Shown piece after piece: positions 54,368 to 63,979 of a DNA stretch of 64,000 bases. The stretch's first letter is position 1. Each line of letters begins with the position of its first letter. The DNA lies in NCBI RefSeq assembly GCF_002946835.1, contig NZ_CP026652.1, positions 6,386,001-6,450,000 of the forward strand, given 5' to 3'. A model generated the notes under the pieces. It worked only from the letters and a program-made list of their open reading frames with translations. It made no database searches and was not told the DNA's origin. The DNA is from Streptomyces dengpaensis. Its GTDB lineage: Bacteria; Actinomycetota; Actinomycetes; Streptomycetales; Streptomycetaceae. Made by a program: the position numbers and the translations under genes.

Positions 54368-55082
54368 CGGCCGTCTCCTTCCGCCCGCTCTTCTGGGGGT
54401 TGACGACGGTGGCGCCCTCGGGGGCCTCGCTGCACACCGCCACGACCGTGGTGCCGGACTCGGCGAGCGACTTCAACAGGGCCCAGGCTTCGGTCCGTTC
54501 GGCGTCCGAGAGCTTCAGGTCGGTGTCGTCGACGCCGAGGAGCTGAGGGCGGCCGATGAGCGCCAGCGCCAGGGACAGTCGCAGGGCTTCGAGCCGCTCC
54601 AGGTCGCGTACGGCGGTCCGGGAGCCCTTGGGCAGGGCCTCCCGGTCGAGACCGGCGGTGGCCAGCGCGGTGTCGATCCGCAGCTCGGTCTCCGTGACCC
54701 GCTCTCTGCGCGGTCGCAGAAACCCGCGCAGGGAGCCGCCGAACCGCCGCTGCAACAGCGCCCGTTCACGCAGGTGCTCTCCCACGGTCAGGGCCGGATC
54801 CAGATCGGTCACGCCGGGTACGTGCGCGAGCGCGCTCACGCGCCGCACGGCGGCCATCTGCTTCGGCAGCCTGGACGCACCCATGGTGGCCGTCCCCTCG
54901 GTGGGCTTCATCCGGCCCGTGAGCGCGAGCAGCAGGCACGTGCGGCCGGATCCGGACGGTCCCTCGATCGCGATCAGCGAGCCGGGCTCCGCGTCGAAGG
55001 AGACTCCGCGGAAAGCCCAGCCGCGGGGTCCCGCGAGCCCGAAGTCCTCGGCCGTGACGCCCAGTCCGCATGGACTGGCCAT
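54339..55082 (-). CDS. ABC transporter ATP-binding protein
   Basis: 247 residues from the ATG at 55082; a GTG at 55109 is also possible. Walker A is G-P-S-G-S-G-R-T (Arg replaces the usual Lys, atypical). The signature is not canonical: R-L-E-A-L-R-L-S-L-A-L-A-L-I-G follows, then L-L-G-V-D-D-T with Asp in the Glu position. These changes suggest a slow or degenerate ATPase. It overlaps the permease by 29 bp and is preceded by the TetR operator. Confidence 0.85.
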   Translation of the reverse strand: MASPCGLGVTAEDFGLAGPRGWAFRGVSFDAEPGSLIAIEGPSGSGRTCLLLALTGRMKPTEGTATMGASRLPKQMAAVRRVSALAHVPGVTDLDPALTVGEHLRERALLQRRFGGSLRGFLRPRRERVTETELRIDTALATAGLDREALPKGSRTAVRDLERLEALRLSLALALIGRPQLLGVDDTDLKLSDAERTEAWALLKSLAESGTTVVAVCSEAPEGATVVNPQKSGRKETADALAETGRA

Positions 55083-55150
55083 GACGCCCGGTCCATGCGG
55101 ACTGTCCACAGCTTCCCCATCCCCTGGCACTGCCTGTGGCGGAACCACTT

Positions 55151-55172
55151 TTGAACTGACTGGTCAGTGCAA
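55151..55172 (-). promoter_or_regulatory. TetR-type operator upstream of the ABC exporter operon
   Basis: TTG-A-ACTGAC-TG-GTCAGT-G-CAA is a near-perfect 22-bp palindrome, 69 bp upstream of the ATPase start. Its centre resembles the ACTGACCAGTCAGT sites known for AcrR/LmrA-like TetR proteins. The only regulator in the operon is the TetR encoded at 51618. It also lies upstream of the divergent HEPN gene and may influence it. Confidence 0.75.
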
Positions 55173-55291
55173 AATCTAGCCCGAACTTGCGATCGAAGCA
55201 AAAGGCCAGGTCAGAACGGATTGTCAGTGGCATACCTCACGATGGGCACATACGGCCACAGTGCCGTCACACAGACGACAGGAGGTTCGTC

Positions 55292-55843
55292 ATGGCCAGC
55301 TCTTCCGCGGCCGCCGCCCGCCGGCGCCGCGCCACCGGCCCTGCCCCCTCACTGAACGGCCCGGCGAGCGACGTGCACCCCGTGCTGCGCCGGGCCACGG
55401 CCCCGCCCGCCGCCCTCGATCTGCTCGCCCAGGCCCGCGCCGGACTCGACGAGGCGACGGCACTCGACACGCCCAACGAGCGGTATGCGACAGCCCACTT
55501 GGCCGCGCTGCGCACCGCCGCCGCCGTCCTCGCCGCGCGCGGACGCCCGGAGACCACGCCCCGACGCAGGGCCCGCATCCGGAGCGCCTGGGAAGTGCTC
55601 CCCGAAATCGCGCCCGAACTCACCGAGTGGAGCGCGCTGTTCGCCTCGGGCGCGACCCGCCGCGCCCGCGCCGAGGCGGGCATACAGGGCGCGGCCAGCA
55701 GCCGCGACGCCGACGACCTGCTGCGCGACGTGGCGATGTTCCTGCGCCTCGTCGAGCGCATGCTCGTACTGCAGCCCGTCCTGCCGCAGCCACGACAGGA
55801 GCCACGACAGGAGGGAGACCAGCAGGTCCCGGACGCCGGCTGA
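55292..55843 (+). CDS. SAV_6107-family HEPN domain protein
   Basis: 183 residues; the ATG follows AGGAGG. After an Ala/Arg-rich start it is helical. R64-Y-A-T-A-H69 is an R-x4-H motif of the kind used as the active site of HEPN ribonucleases. The family label comes from memory of the S. avermitilis protein. Whether it cuts RNA is unknown. It is divergent from the ABC operon and precedes the methyltransferase by 186 bp. The C-terminus contains a short R-Q-E-P-R-Q-E repeat. Confidence 0.75.
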   Translation: MASSSAAAARRRRATGPAPSLNGPASDVHPVLRRATAPPAALDLLAQARAGLDEATALDTPNERYATAHLAALRTAAAVLAARGRPETTPRRRARIRSAWEVLPEIAPELTEWSALFASGATRRARAEAGIQGAASSRDADDLLRDVAMFLRLVERMLVLQPVLPQPRQEPRQEGDQQVPDAG

Positions 55844-56029
55844 CCGGCAGCGGAGCCACCGCCCGCTGTGCTGGTGCCCCCGTCGCGCCCACCCGATCCG
55901 CCGGGTGGGACGGAGGATCGGCCACGGCCGCGGAGGCAATAGGGTGGAGGCGCCTGAAGCCTCCGCCCGGGAGGCCGCCCGATCGCTCCGCCGCGCAAGA
56001 GGCGGTGCCGCGCCGAGGAGTCAACTGCC

Positions 56030-56857
56030 GTGTCGGACCCGATGCGCCCACCCGTCTCCCACCACCACCCTCAACCGGCGTCGCTGCGCTCCGACCCCTC
56101 TCGACCTCGCGCTTCTCTTCGTACCGCCGTGGTCTGGGAGGTCCTCAAGGACGCCCTGGACCGCCGGGTCAAGGCCACGGGGCGGGAGTCCCTCGACGTA
56201 CTCGACACCGGGGGCGGCAGCGGCAACTTCGCGGTGCCCGTGGCCCGCCTCGGCCACCGCGTCACCGTCGTCGACCCCAGCCCGAACGCGCTGTTCGCGC
56301 TGGAGCGCCGGGCCGCCGAGGCCGGCGTCGCCGACCGTGTGCAGGGCGTCCAGGGCGACGCACACGGCCTCTTCGACGTGGTCGAGCGCGGTGGCTACGA
56401 CGTGGTGCTGTGCCACGGCGTGCTGGAGTACGTGGACGACCCGGCCGAGGGCGTGCGCAACGTGGTGGACGCGCTGCGCCCCGAGGGCGTCCTCAGCCTC
56501 CTCGCCGCGGGCCTGGGCGGAGCCGTGCTGGCCCGCGCCCTCGCCGGGCACTTCAAGGAGGCCAGGCAGGCACTCGATGACCCGGACGGACGCTGGGGCG
56601 AGGGCGATCCCGTACCCCACCGCTTCACCGCCGAACAGCTCACCGCCCTGGTCGAGGGCGCGGGCCTGCGTGTCGGTGCCGTGCACGGCGTGCGGGTCTT
56701 CGCCGACCTGGTGCCCGGGGTTCTCGTGGACACCGAGCCCGGGGCCGTGGAGGCGCTGCTGAAGTTGGAGGCCGCGGCGGCCGAGCTCCCCGCGTTCCAG
56801 TCCGTGGCGACGCAGCTCCATGTGCTCGGTGAGGCGCAGGGGCCGGCCGAGGGCTGA
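56030..56857 (+). CDS. Class I SAM-dependent methyltransferase
   Basis: 275 residues, GTG start. SAM-binding motif I is V-L-D-T-G-G-G-S-G-N-F, motif II V-V-D-P-S-P, then G-D-A-H-G and C-H-G-V-L-E-Y-V-D-D (motif III/IV). It resembles SmtA/CmoM-like enzymes. The target is unknown; a link to the HEPN protein upstream is only by proximity. A hairpin (56861-56880) right after the stop may terminate it. Confidence 0.9.
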   Translation: MSDPMRPPVSHHHPQPASLRSDPSRPRASLRTAVVWEVLKDALDRRVKATGRESLDVLDTGGGSGNFAVPVARLGHRVTVVDPSPNALFALERRAAEAGVADRVQGVQGDAHGLFDVVERGGYDVVLCHGVLEYVDDPAEGVRNVVDALRPEGVLSLLAAGLGGAVLARALAGHFKEARQALDDPDGRWGEGDPVPHRFTAEQLTALVEGAGLRVGAVHGVRVFADLVPGVLVDTEPGAVEALLKLEAAAAELPAFQSVATQLHVLGEAQGPAEG

Positions 56858-57258
56858 GCCGGCTCTCGTGAGAGAGAGCCGCAGGGGCGCGCCGGTTTCG
56901 AGAGGCCGAACGCGCGGAGGCCCGAAGGGTCGAGCACGATCGGCATCTCGAAACCGGCTGGGAGCGCCCCGGAGGTGAACGAGCCAAAAGAAGGGGGCGA
57001 TGCGCTGATCAGGGGCTTGGCGGCAGATGGAGTACGCCACAGACCCCCCGATCGGGGGCCCGGCGCCGTATGATCGAGGGAGGCCGTCCGGCATGACGGA
57101 CCGTTCGCTGGGGAATGCACGCCTCAGAGGATCGGGGTGCCATGGCGGGTTCCGGTTGGCGAATTGGCGTAGAGGGGCGGGTTTCACGGGGGCGATTCCC
57201 TGCCTATCCTGAAGGGGACCCCCGGTCGCCCCGGCGACTGCACGATGAGGAGGACTCC
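56858..57258 (+). other. Palindromic intergenic region before DUF3040 gene
   Basis: 401 bp without a gene. It starts with a GGCTCTC/GAGAGCC hairpin (56861-56880), then a 13-bp stem GCCGGTTTCGAGA (56891-56903) / TCTCGAAACCGGC (56946-56958). The following 43 bp (56960-57002) resemble the sequence leading into the macS start (28511-28553): both read G-N-GAGCGCCC...GGAGG...CGAGC...AAA...GGGGG...ATG. Here the ATG is followed by a stop after one codon. Could be a relic of a gene 5' end or a conserved RNA. Confidence 0.5.
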
Positions 57259-57654
57259 GTGCCGCTCTCGGAGCACGAGCAGCGAATGCTCGAGCAGATG
57301 GAGCGAGCGCTGTACGCCGAAGATCCCAAGTTCGCGACAGCGCTTGAGGGAAGCGGGCTGCGTACGTACACCCGGCGACGGGTCTACCAGGCGGTCGCCG
57401 GCTTCCTGGTGGGTATCGCGCTCCTCATGGCCGGAATGGTCGCACAGCAGATCTGGGTCAGCGTGGTGGGCTTCCTCGTCATGCTGGGCTGTGCGGTGCT
57501 CGCCGTCACCGGTTGGCGCAAGGCCCCCAAGCCGGGTGAACAGTCGGCCGCCGGTGCACCCGGCGCCCGTCGGCACCACCCGAGGCAACGCCGCTCCTTG
57601 ATGGACCGCATCGAACAACGCTGGCAGCGCCGCCGCGACGAAGAGGGCCATTAG
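57259..57654 (+). CDS. DUF3040 membrane protein
   Basis: 131 residues; GTG preceded by GAGGAGG. N-terminal cytosolic L-S-E-H-E-Q-R-M-L-E-Q-M-E-R-A-L-Y is the family signature, followed by two transmembrane helices (about 43-65 and 68-88) and a basic Arg-rich tail. It is an actinobacterial protein whose gene is typically near the division cluster. Function unknown. Confidence 0.93.
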   Translation: MPLSEHEQRMLEQMERALYAEDPKFATALEGSGLRTYTRRRVYQAVAGFLVGIALLMAGMVAQQIWVSVVGFLVMLGCAVLAVTGWRKAPKPGEQSAAGAPGARRHHPRQRRSLMDRIEQRWQRRRDEEGH

Positions 57655-57822
57655 CCCCAGGGCGCCGCAGCCAAAGACACGCACCCACATGAGGGGGTGT
57701 CCGCCCAACCGGGTGGACACCCCTCCATCACGCCCTGAAACTCAGGGACGCCCTGAAACCGCGCATCGGCTGCCCGACCCGTGGCGGGGCCCGCGGGGAA
57801 TCCAACGCGCGCCGTCATGTTG

Positions 57823-57888
57823 TGCGGCGGCATGTGGTTTCGCGGCGGCGTGCGGTTTCGCGGCGGCGTGCGGTTTCGCGGCGGCGTG
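57823..57888 (+). repeat. 18-bp tandem repeat
   Basis: The unit CGCGGCGGCGTGCGGTTT occurs twice exactly (57841-57858 and 57859-57876), with degenerate copies before and after. The last unit runs into the left arm of the perfect palindrome at 57878. Confidence 0.88.
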
Positions 57889-57937
57889 TGAAGGGCCCGC
57901 ACCCCGGCCGGGGTGCGGGCCCTTCACACGCCGCCGC
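57878..57937. terminator. 60-bp perfect palindrome, bidirectional terminator
   Basis: Left arm begins GCGGCGGCGTGTGAAGGGCC and ends in GCACCCCGG; it is exactly complementary to the right half (57908-57937) over 30 bp, with no loop. It lies between the ends of the DUF3040 gene and the transglutaminase gene (stop at 57944). Confidence 0.88.
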
Positions 57938-57943
57938 TGACCG

Positions 57944-60334
57944 TCAGCTGTTGTGTCCCGAGGGGCGGCGCAGCAGTGTCTCCCTGCGGGCCGCGAGACG
58001 GGCCGTCAGGGCCGCCCAGCGGGTCGAGACCGCCCAGGCCACACGGACGGCCGAGCGGGGCGCGAGAAGCGCGCGGAGGCGGGCTGGGCGGCTCGCGGAG
58101 GTGCTCAGGGCCTCCGCGATACGGCGCGCGTCGTCCGCGAGGCCCGCCACCGGTCGGGGACGCGGGGCGTAGAGGACCTGCTCCACGGCCGCTGCGAGGT
58201 GGTGCACCGCATCCGAGGCCGTCGGATCGAGCTTCCCGAGACGGACGATTCGCGCGGCGGCCTTGCGCGGCGTCTGCGACTCCTCCGGCGCGATCCCGTA
58301 GTCCCACGCCGTATCGGTCACCTCCTGCCAGGCCCCCAGCGTGTACGCCGCCGCGTCCGCCTCGGTGCGGCCGTGCCCGCCGAGCCGGACGGCCCGTATC
58401 CGCATCCGCCACAGCATCGGCAGCAAGGGCACTCCCAGTACGAGGAGCCCCACCAGGGTCAGCCCGAGGATCTTGAACCACGGCCAGTCGTCGTCATGGG
58501 CGCTCGCCGCCGCCGGCGCGGACGTGCTCGGGCACGCTTCCAGCTTCCGCTGCTGCGCCGTGCAGCTCTCGCTCGCCGACGGGGCGGCGGAGGGCGCCGT
58601 GGACGCGGACTGCGTCGGCCTGGGCACGCTCGGTACGTCGACACCGGGCGTGTCCGTCTGGGTGTACTCCGGCACCGTGCCCCGGTTCGGGGTCGGCTCG
58701 AAGCGGGTCCAGCCCACGCCCTCGAAGTACAGCTCGGGCCAGGCGTGTGCGTCCCGCAGCATCACGCTCATCGAACCGTCCGCGTCCGGGGAGCCGGGTG
58801 TGAAGCCCACCGCCACACGGGCCGGTATCCCGAGCGTCCGGGCCATCGCGGCCATCGAGAAGGAGAAGTGGACGCAGAAGCCTTCCTTGTCCCTCAGGAA
58901 GCGGGCGATCGCGGCGGAGCCGCTGCCGACCTGGACCTGTGTGTCGTAGCGGAAATTGCCGGTGACGGCGAAGTAGTCCTGGAGCTTGACCGCCTGCTCG
59001 TAGTGGTTCGCCGAGCCCTCGGTGACCCTGCGCGCGGTCGTCTCCACCACCGCGGGCAACGACTCGGGCACCTGGGTGAACTCGCGCTTCAGCGCCGTCG
59101 GCGGTTCCGGCGCGTTCGCGAGCTGCTCCGCGGTCGGCTGCACTATCAGGCTGGTGACGTCGTACCGCATGCCGCGTGTGTTCTGGCCGTGGTCGCCGAC
59201 GAGCGTGCGTCCCACGGGCTCGTACCGCCAGCTGCCCTTGATGTTCACCTTGCTGGCCGGGTACGGCATGGGGAGCCAGTCCTGCGCGTACCAGTCGGCC
59301 GCCTGGAGACTGGTCTGGACCGAGTTCCGCCGCACGTCGCCGCCCAGGCCGATCGGCGTCGGGAAAGTGTCCGGCACGCCCTCGATGTGCCGCTGGGCGG
59401 GCTTCCAGGCCGTGCCGTCGAACTCGTCCAGGGAGACGATCCGCAGATAGAGGTCCTGGGTGTCGTCGGTGTTGGTGCGGTACGACATGACCTCGCGGTC
59501 CTCGTCCACGTTCAGGCTGTCGCGGAGCGAGACCAGCGGGTTCACCGCGGAGATCGTGCCGCCGCCCCCGGGCCCGTTGCCGACACCCGTCCCCGTGCTG
59601 CCCAGCAGGCCGCCGTCGAGCGAGGGCAGGCCGAGCGGCATCACCAGGGCGATGCCCAGGGCGACCGCGCCGATGCGCCGCCCGGTGCGGACCGGCGCGA
59701 CGGCGCCGCCCGCGGAGTCGGGGCCCGGTGCGCGAGGCGCCCCGCCGAAGACGCGGCCCCACTGCGAGAGCCGGTCGCGGCCCTCGGCCAGGAGCAGCAT
59801 CAGATAGCCGGCGGCCGCGAGCAGGAACCACAGCCACGCGGCGCCGCCGCCGGAGAGCCCCGCGGCGACCGAGTACATCGCGAGCAGCGGCAGTCCCGCG
59901 GGCGCCGCGCTGCGGTACGTCACCGCGAGCGCGTCCACGGCGAGCCCGATCACCAGGACGCCGCCGATCAGCATCAGCCGGATGCCGTCGGACAGTGGTG
60001 CCGGAATCGAATACCGCTCGATGTCGTCGGTGCCCGCCTGGAACAGCAACCCGAAATGATCGAAGGCCTCGGGCCCCGGGACGATCCCGAAGACGGCCTG
60101 CTGCCGGGCGAAGGACAGCGTCACCAGCATCAGCGTCACCAGCGCCTGCACCGCCACGGTCAGCGGCCGGGCCAGCGGAACCCGCCGGGTCAGCGCGCCC
60201 ACACCGGTCTGCACCGCCAGCAGGAACGCCGCCTGGAAGATCCAGGTCGCCGGGTCGACCAGCGGCAGCAGGGCGCAGGCAGCCATCAGCGTGGCCGCCG
60301 CCGCGCACAGTGCCAGTCGCGCGCGCCCGCTCAT
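57944..60334 (-). CDS. TgpA-type transglutaminase-like membrane protein
   Basis: 796 residues from the ATG that overlaps the upstream stop by 4 bp. Several N-terminal transmembrane helices (about 5-230) lead to an extracellular transglutaminase domain. The catalytic Cys is in D-K-E-G-F-C-V-H-F and the His/Asp in R-D-A-H-A-W-P-E-L-Y-F. A further helix near the C-terminus (about 640-660) precedes a cytosolic tail. With MoxR and DUF58 it forms the common MoxR-DUF58-transglutaminase operon. These are thought to act in cell-envelope assembly, but the substrate is not known. Confidence 0.94.
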   Translation of the reverse strand: MSGRARLALCAAAATLMAACALLPLVDPATWIFQAAFLLAVQTGVGALTRRVPLARPLTVAVQALVTLMLVTLSFARQQAVFGIVPGPEAFDHFGLLFQAGTDDIERYSIPAPLSDGIRLMLIGGVLVIGLAVDALAVTYRSAAPAGLPLLAMYSVAAGLSGGGAAWLWFLLAAAGYLMLLLAEGRDRLSQWGRVFGGAPRAPGPDSAGGAVAPVRTGRRIGAVALGIALVMPLGLPSLDGGLLGSTGTGVGNGPGGGGTISAVNPLVSLRDSLNVDEDREVMSYRTNTDDTQDLYLRIVSLDEFDGTAWKPAQRHIEGVPDTFPTPIGLGGDVRRNSVQTSLQAADWYAQDWLPMPYPASKVNIKGSWRYEPVGRTLVGDHGQNTRGMRYDVTSLIVQPTAEQLANAPEPPTALKREFTQVPESLPAVVETTARRVTEGSANHYEQAVKLQDYFAVTGNFRYDTQVQVGSGSAAIARFLRDKEGFCVHFSFSMAAMARTLGIPARVAVGFTPGSPDADGSMSVMLRDAHAWPELYFEGVGWTRFEPTPNRGTVPEYTQTDTPGVDVPSVPRPTQSASTAPSAAPSASESCTAQQRKLEACPSTSAPAAASAHDDDWPWFKILGLTLVGLLVLGVPLLPMLWRMRIRAVRLGGHGRTEADAAAYTLGAWQEVTDTAWDYGIAPEESQTPRKAAARIVRLGKLDPTASDAVHHLAAAVEQVLYAPRPRPVAGLADDARRIAEALSTSASRPARLRALLAPRSAVRVAWAVSTRWAALTARLAARRETLLRRPSGHNS

Positions 60335-61703
60335 GAGCCGTCTCCCCCCGCCGAAGTCCCCGTCGACGCGACCTGCGTGCGCTGGCGGTCCGCCTCCCGC
60401 CACAGGTCGGCGAGCCCGGCCCCCCGCGGCACCGTCACGGCGGTCCAGCCCGCCTCGCGCAGCATGCGCAGTCGATCCTCGCTACTGTCCAACGCGCCGG
60501 GGGCGTCGGCCGGTTCCCGCACCCAGGTCTCGCTGTCCAGCAAGAAGGCGACAGCTCCGCCGCTGCGCTGGCGCATCTTGCCGAGCACCGTCGCCTGCTC
60601 CTCGTCGAGATCGCCGAGGAAGGCGATCAGCAGCCCCTCGTTCCCACCGCGCAGCACGTCGTACGCACGGGACAGGCCCGTGCCGTCCGAGTGGTCGATG
60701 ACGGCGAGTGTGTCCATCATCATTCCGGCCGCGTCCGCCGACTCCTGGCTGGCGCCCGCGAACCCGTCGGCGCCCTCGCCGGGCACCGAGCTGCCGGTGT
60801 CGGTCAACAGCCGTACCGAAAAGCCTCGTTCGAGCATGTGCACCAGCGTCGACGCCGTACCCGAGACGGCCCACTCGAAGGCCGAGTCCGGGCCCGCGCC
60901 CTGGAAGGCGATGCCCCGGGTGTCGAGCAGCACCGTGCAGCGCGAGCGCTGCGGCTGCTCCTCGCGGCGGACCATCAACTCGCCGTAGCGCGCGGTCAGG
61001 CGCCAGTGCACCCGGCGCAGGTCGTCGCCGTAGCGGTACCCGCGCGGGATGATGTCGTCCTCGCCGGCCAGTGCGAGCGAGCGCTGCCGTCCGTCGCCGT
61101 ACCCCTTCACCTCACCGGTCAGCCGCACCGGCGGCAGCGCCTCCACGCGCGGGATGACCGTCAGCGTGTCGTACGTCGAGAAGGAGCGGGTCAGTTCGCA
61201 CATCCCGAACGGGTCGGTGAGCCGCAGCTGCAGCGGTCCCAGCGGGTAGCGGCCGCGCAGGTCCGAGCGCACGCGGTAGGACACCTCGCGCCGGCCGCCC
61301 GCCTCGACCCGGTCCAGGACGAACCGGGGCCGCGGACCGAGCACGTACGGCACCCGGTCCTGGAGCATCAGCAGTCCGGTGGGCAGCCGCGAGACGTTGT
61401 CCATCCGCAGATGGACGCGGGCCTCGGAACCGGCGGGCACGCGCCCGGGGGAGAGCCTGCGGCTGCCCGCGACCCGGTAGCGGGTGCGGTACAGCACCGT
61501 CGCGCAGACCAGCGGCAGGACCGCGAGGAGCAGGCCGACCCGGAGCAGATCGCTCTGTCCCAGGACGTACGCGCAGATCGCGGCGGCGACTCCGGCGGCC
61601 AGGAAGGAGCGCCCGCGCGTGGTGAGCCCGGCGAGCGCGGTGCGCAGCCCGCCCTTGTCCTCCTCGGCGGTGTGCCCGGTGCTCCCCGCCCCCCCTTGCG
61701 TCA

Positions 61704-61707
<4 letters not shown>
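60331..61707 (-). CDS. DUF58 domain protein
   Basis: 458 residues. Two N-terminal transmembrane helices (about 34-72) and the DUF58 signature R-R-V-H-W-R-L-T-A-R-Y-G-E-L-M-V-R near residue 235, followed by a von Willebrand A-like region (V-L-L-D-T-R-G). It overlaps both neighbours by 4 bp. DUF58 proteins are believed to be clients of the MoxR ATPase. Function is not established. Confidence 0.93.
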
Positions 61708-62741
<1,034 letters not shown>

Positions 62742-63005
62742 CCGGCCCTCCTCGGCCCGTTCTCGGGCCGACGCCCTGTGCGGACCGGCCCACCCCGAAA
62801 CACGGACACCACGCGTGAAAAGTTCCGCGTGACGCCACACCCGCATTCTTGTTGCCGTTACCGGTTCGTGTCACTCGCCTGTGGATAACTGGCCGCGATA
62901 TGTCGGGTCTTACGGCCCTTTGGGCATCGGAAGGCTGGGGTTTTTCGTGAAGAGAGCGTCGCCCGAGTCTCCGGCGGACGGCGCCTGCGAGTCCTGCGGA
63001 GCCGG

Positions 63006-63554
63006 TCAGGCGGGGTCGATCTCGCGCAGAAGACCGGTCGTCACGTCGAAGACGAAGCCGCGTACGTCGTCGGTGTGCAGCAGGAACGGAGAGGTGCGCA
63101 CGCGCTGCATCGACTGCCGTACGTCCTGGTCGACGTCCCGGAAGGCCTCCACCGCCCAGGCGGGACGCTGGCCGACCTCGTCCTCCAGCTCGTGCCGGAA
63201 GTCCTCGGTGAGGTTCTCCAGGCCGCAGCCGGTGTGGTGGATGAGGACCACGCTGCGGGTGCCGAGCGCCCGCTGGCTGATCGTGAGGGAACGGATCACG
63301 TCATCGGTGACGACCCCGCCGGCGTTGCGGATGGTGTGGCAGTCGCCCAGCGCCAGGCCGAGCGCGGCGTGCAGGTCGAGCCGGGCGTCCATGCACGCCA
63401 CCACCGCGACGCGCAGCACGGGACGGGCGTCCATCCCGGGGTCGGTGAACGCGGAGGCGTACCGCTCGTTCGCGTCGACGAGGCGGTCGGTCACGGTGCC
63501 CTTGGTGGCTATGGCGCCTTCGGGCTCGGTGGGAACGGATGCGGAAGTCGTCAT
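63006..63554 (-). CDS. Beta-carbonic anhydrase
   Basis: 182 residues; the ATG at 63554 is taken over an earlier one two codons upstream, and no strong Shine-Dalgarno supports either. Zinc ligands are Cys54, His107 and Cys110 (C-M-D-A-R and H-H-T-G-C), with the Asp56-Arg58 pair that gates the site. It interconverts CO2 and bicarbonate in the cytoplasm. It is divergent from the rsmH promoter. Confidence 0.94.
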   Translation of the reverse strand: MTTSASVPTEPEGAIATKGTVTDRLVDANERYASAFTDPGMDARPVLRVAVVACMDARLDLHAALGLALGDCHTIRNAGGVVTDDVIRSLTISQRALGTRSVVLIHHTGCGLENLTEDFRHELEDEVGQRPAWAVEAFRDVDQDVRQSMQRVRTSPFLLHTDDVRGFVFDVTTGLLREIDPA

Positions 63555-63731
63555 ACCCATGACGGTAACGGTCACCTGGGGCGGAGGCCCGCTGTGAGAC
63601 AGGGACAAAGAACGTCATGGTGGCTTGGTGTGAGGTAACCCACACGGGCAGTATCGGCCCACCCGTACGGGTGATTCTTACGGATTTGCCGCTTCATCGG
63701 GGGCGGGCCCGGCGACGCGCAAGCCGGTTGA

Positions 63732-63759
63732 TTGACCGCGAGACAGCGTGGACTAAAGT
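63732..63759 (+). promoter_or_regulatory. Probable promoter of rsmH/dcw cluster
   Basis: TTGACC (63732-63737) and TAAAGT (63754-63759) with a 16-bp spacer match the vegetative sigma consensus well. It lies 220 bp before the rsmH start. Confidence 0.65.
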
Positions 63760-63979
63760 GACGCGAAGCGGGAGGCGAGGCTCTCCCTGCTGGACTGTTT
63801 TCCCCTGGAGGCCCGGCGATTTTCCGGCGTCTCCCCCGCGTGCGCGGCGCGTACGTACGGCTCGGCCTCCTCCCGCTCCCGGTCGGCTGACGCCACTCAC
63901 CCGGCGCCAGCAGGCCTCCCCTTCTCGAGCGGGTGGGGACCCGGCGGTGCGTACGGCGCGCCGGAACTGAGAGGGCCCC
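63760..63979 (+). promoter_or_regulatory. Leader region of rsmH
   Basis: 220 bp between the promoter and rsmH. It has a GGGAG/CTCCC hairpin (63770-63787), a single-stranded GACTGTTTTCCCCTGG stretch and a CCGG/CCGG stem near 63816-63833. An mraW leader RNA is known in actinobacteria and this could be one, but I cannot confirm its consensus. No mraZ gene is present upstream. Confidence 0.4.

Noticed and set aside
57953..60988. A 1000-codon open frame on the plus strand
   Set aside because: It is antisense to the transglutaminase and DUF58 genes, and its translation is Arg/Gly/Pro-rich with no domain.
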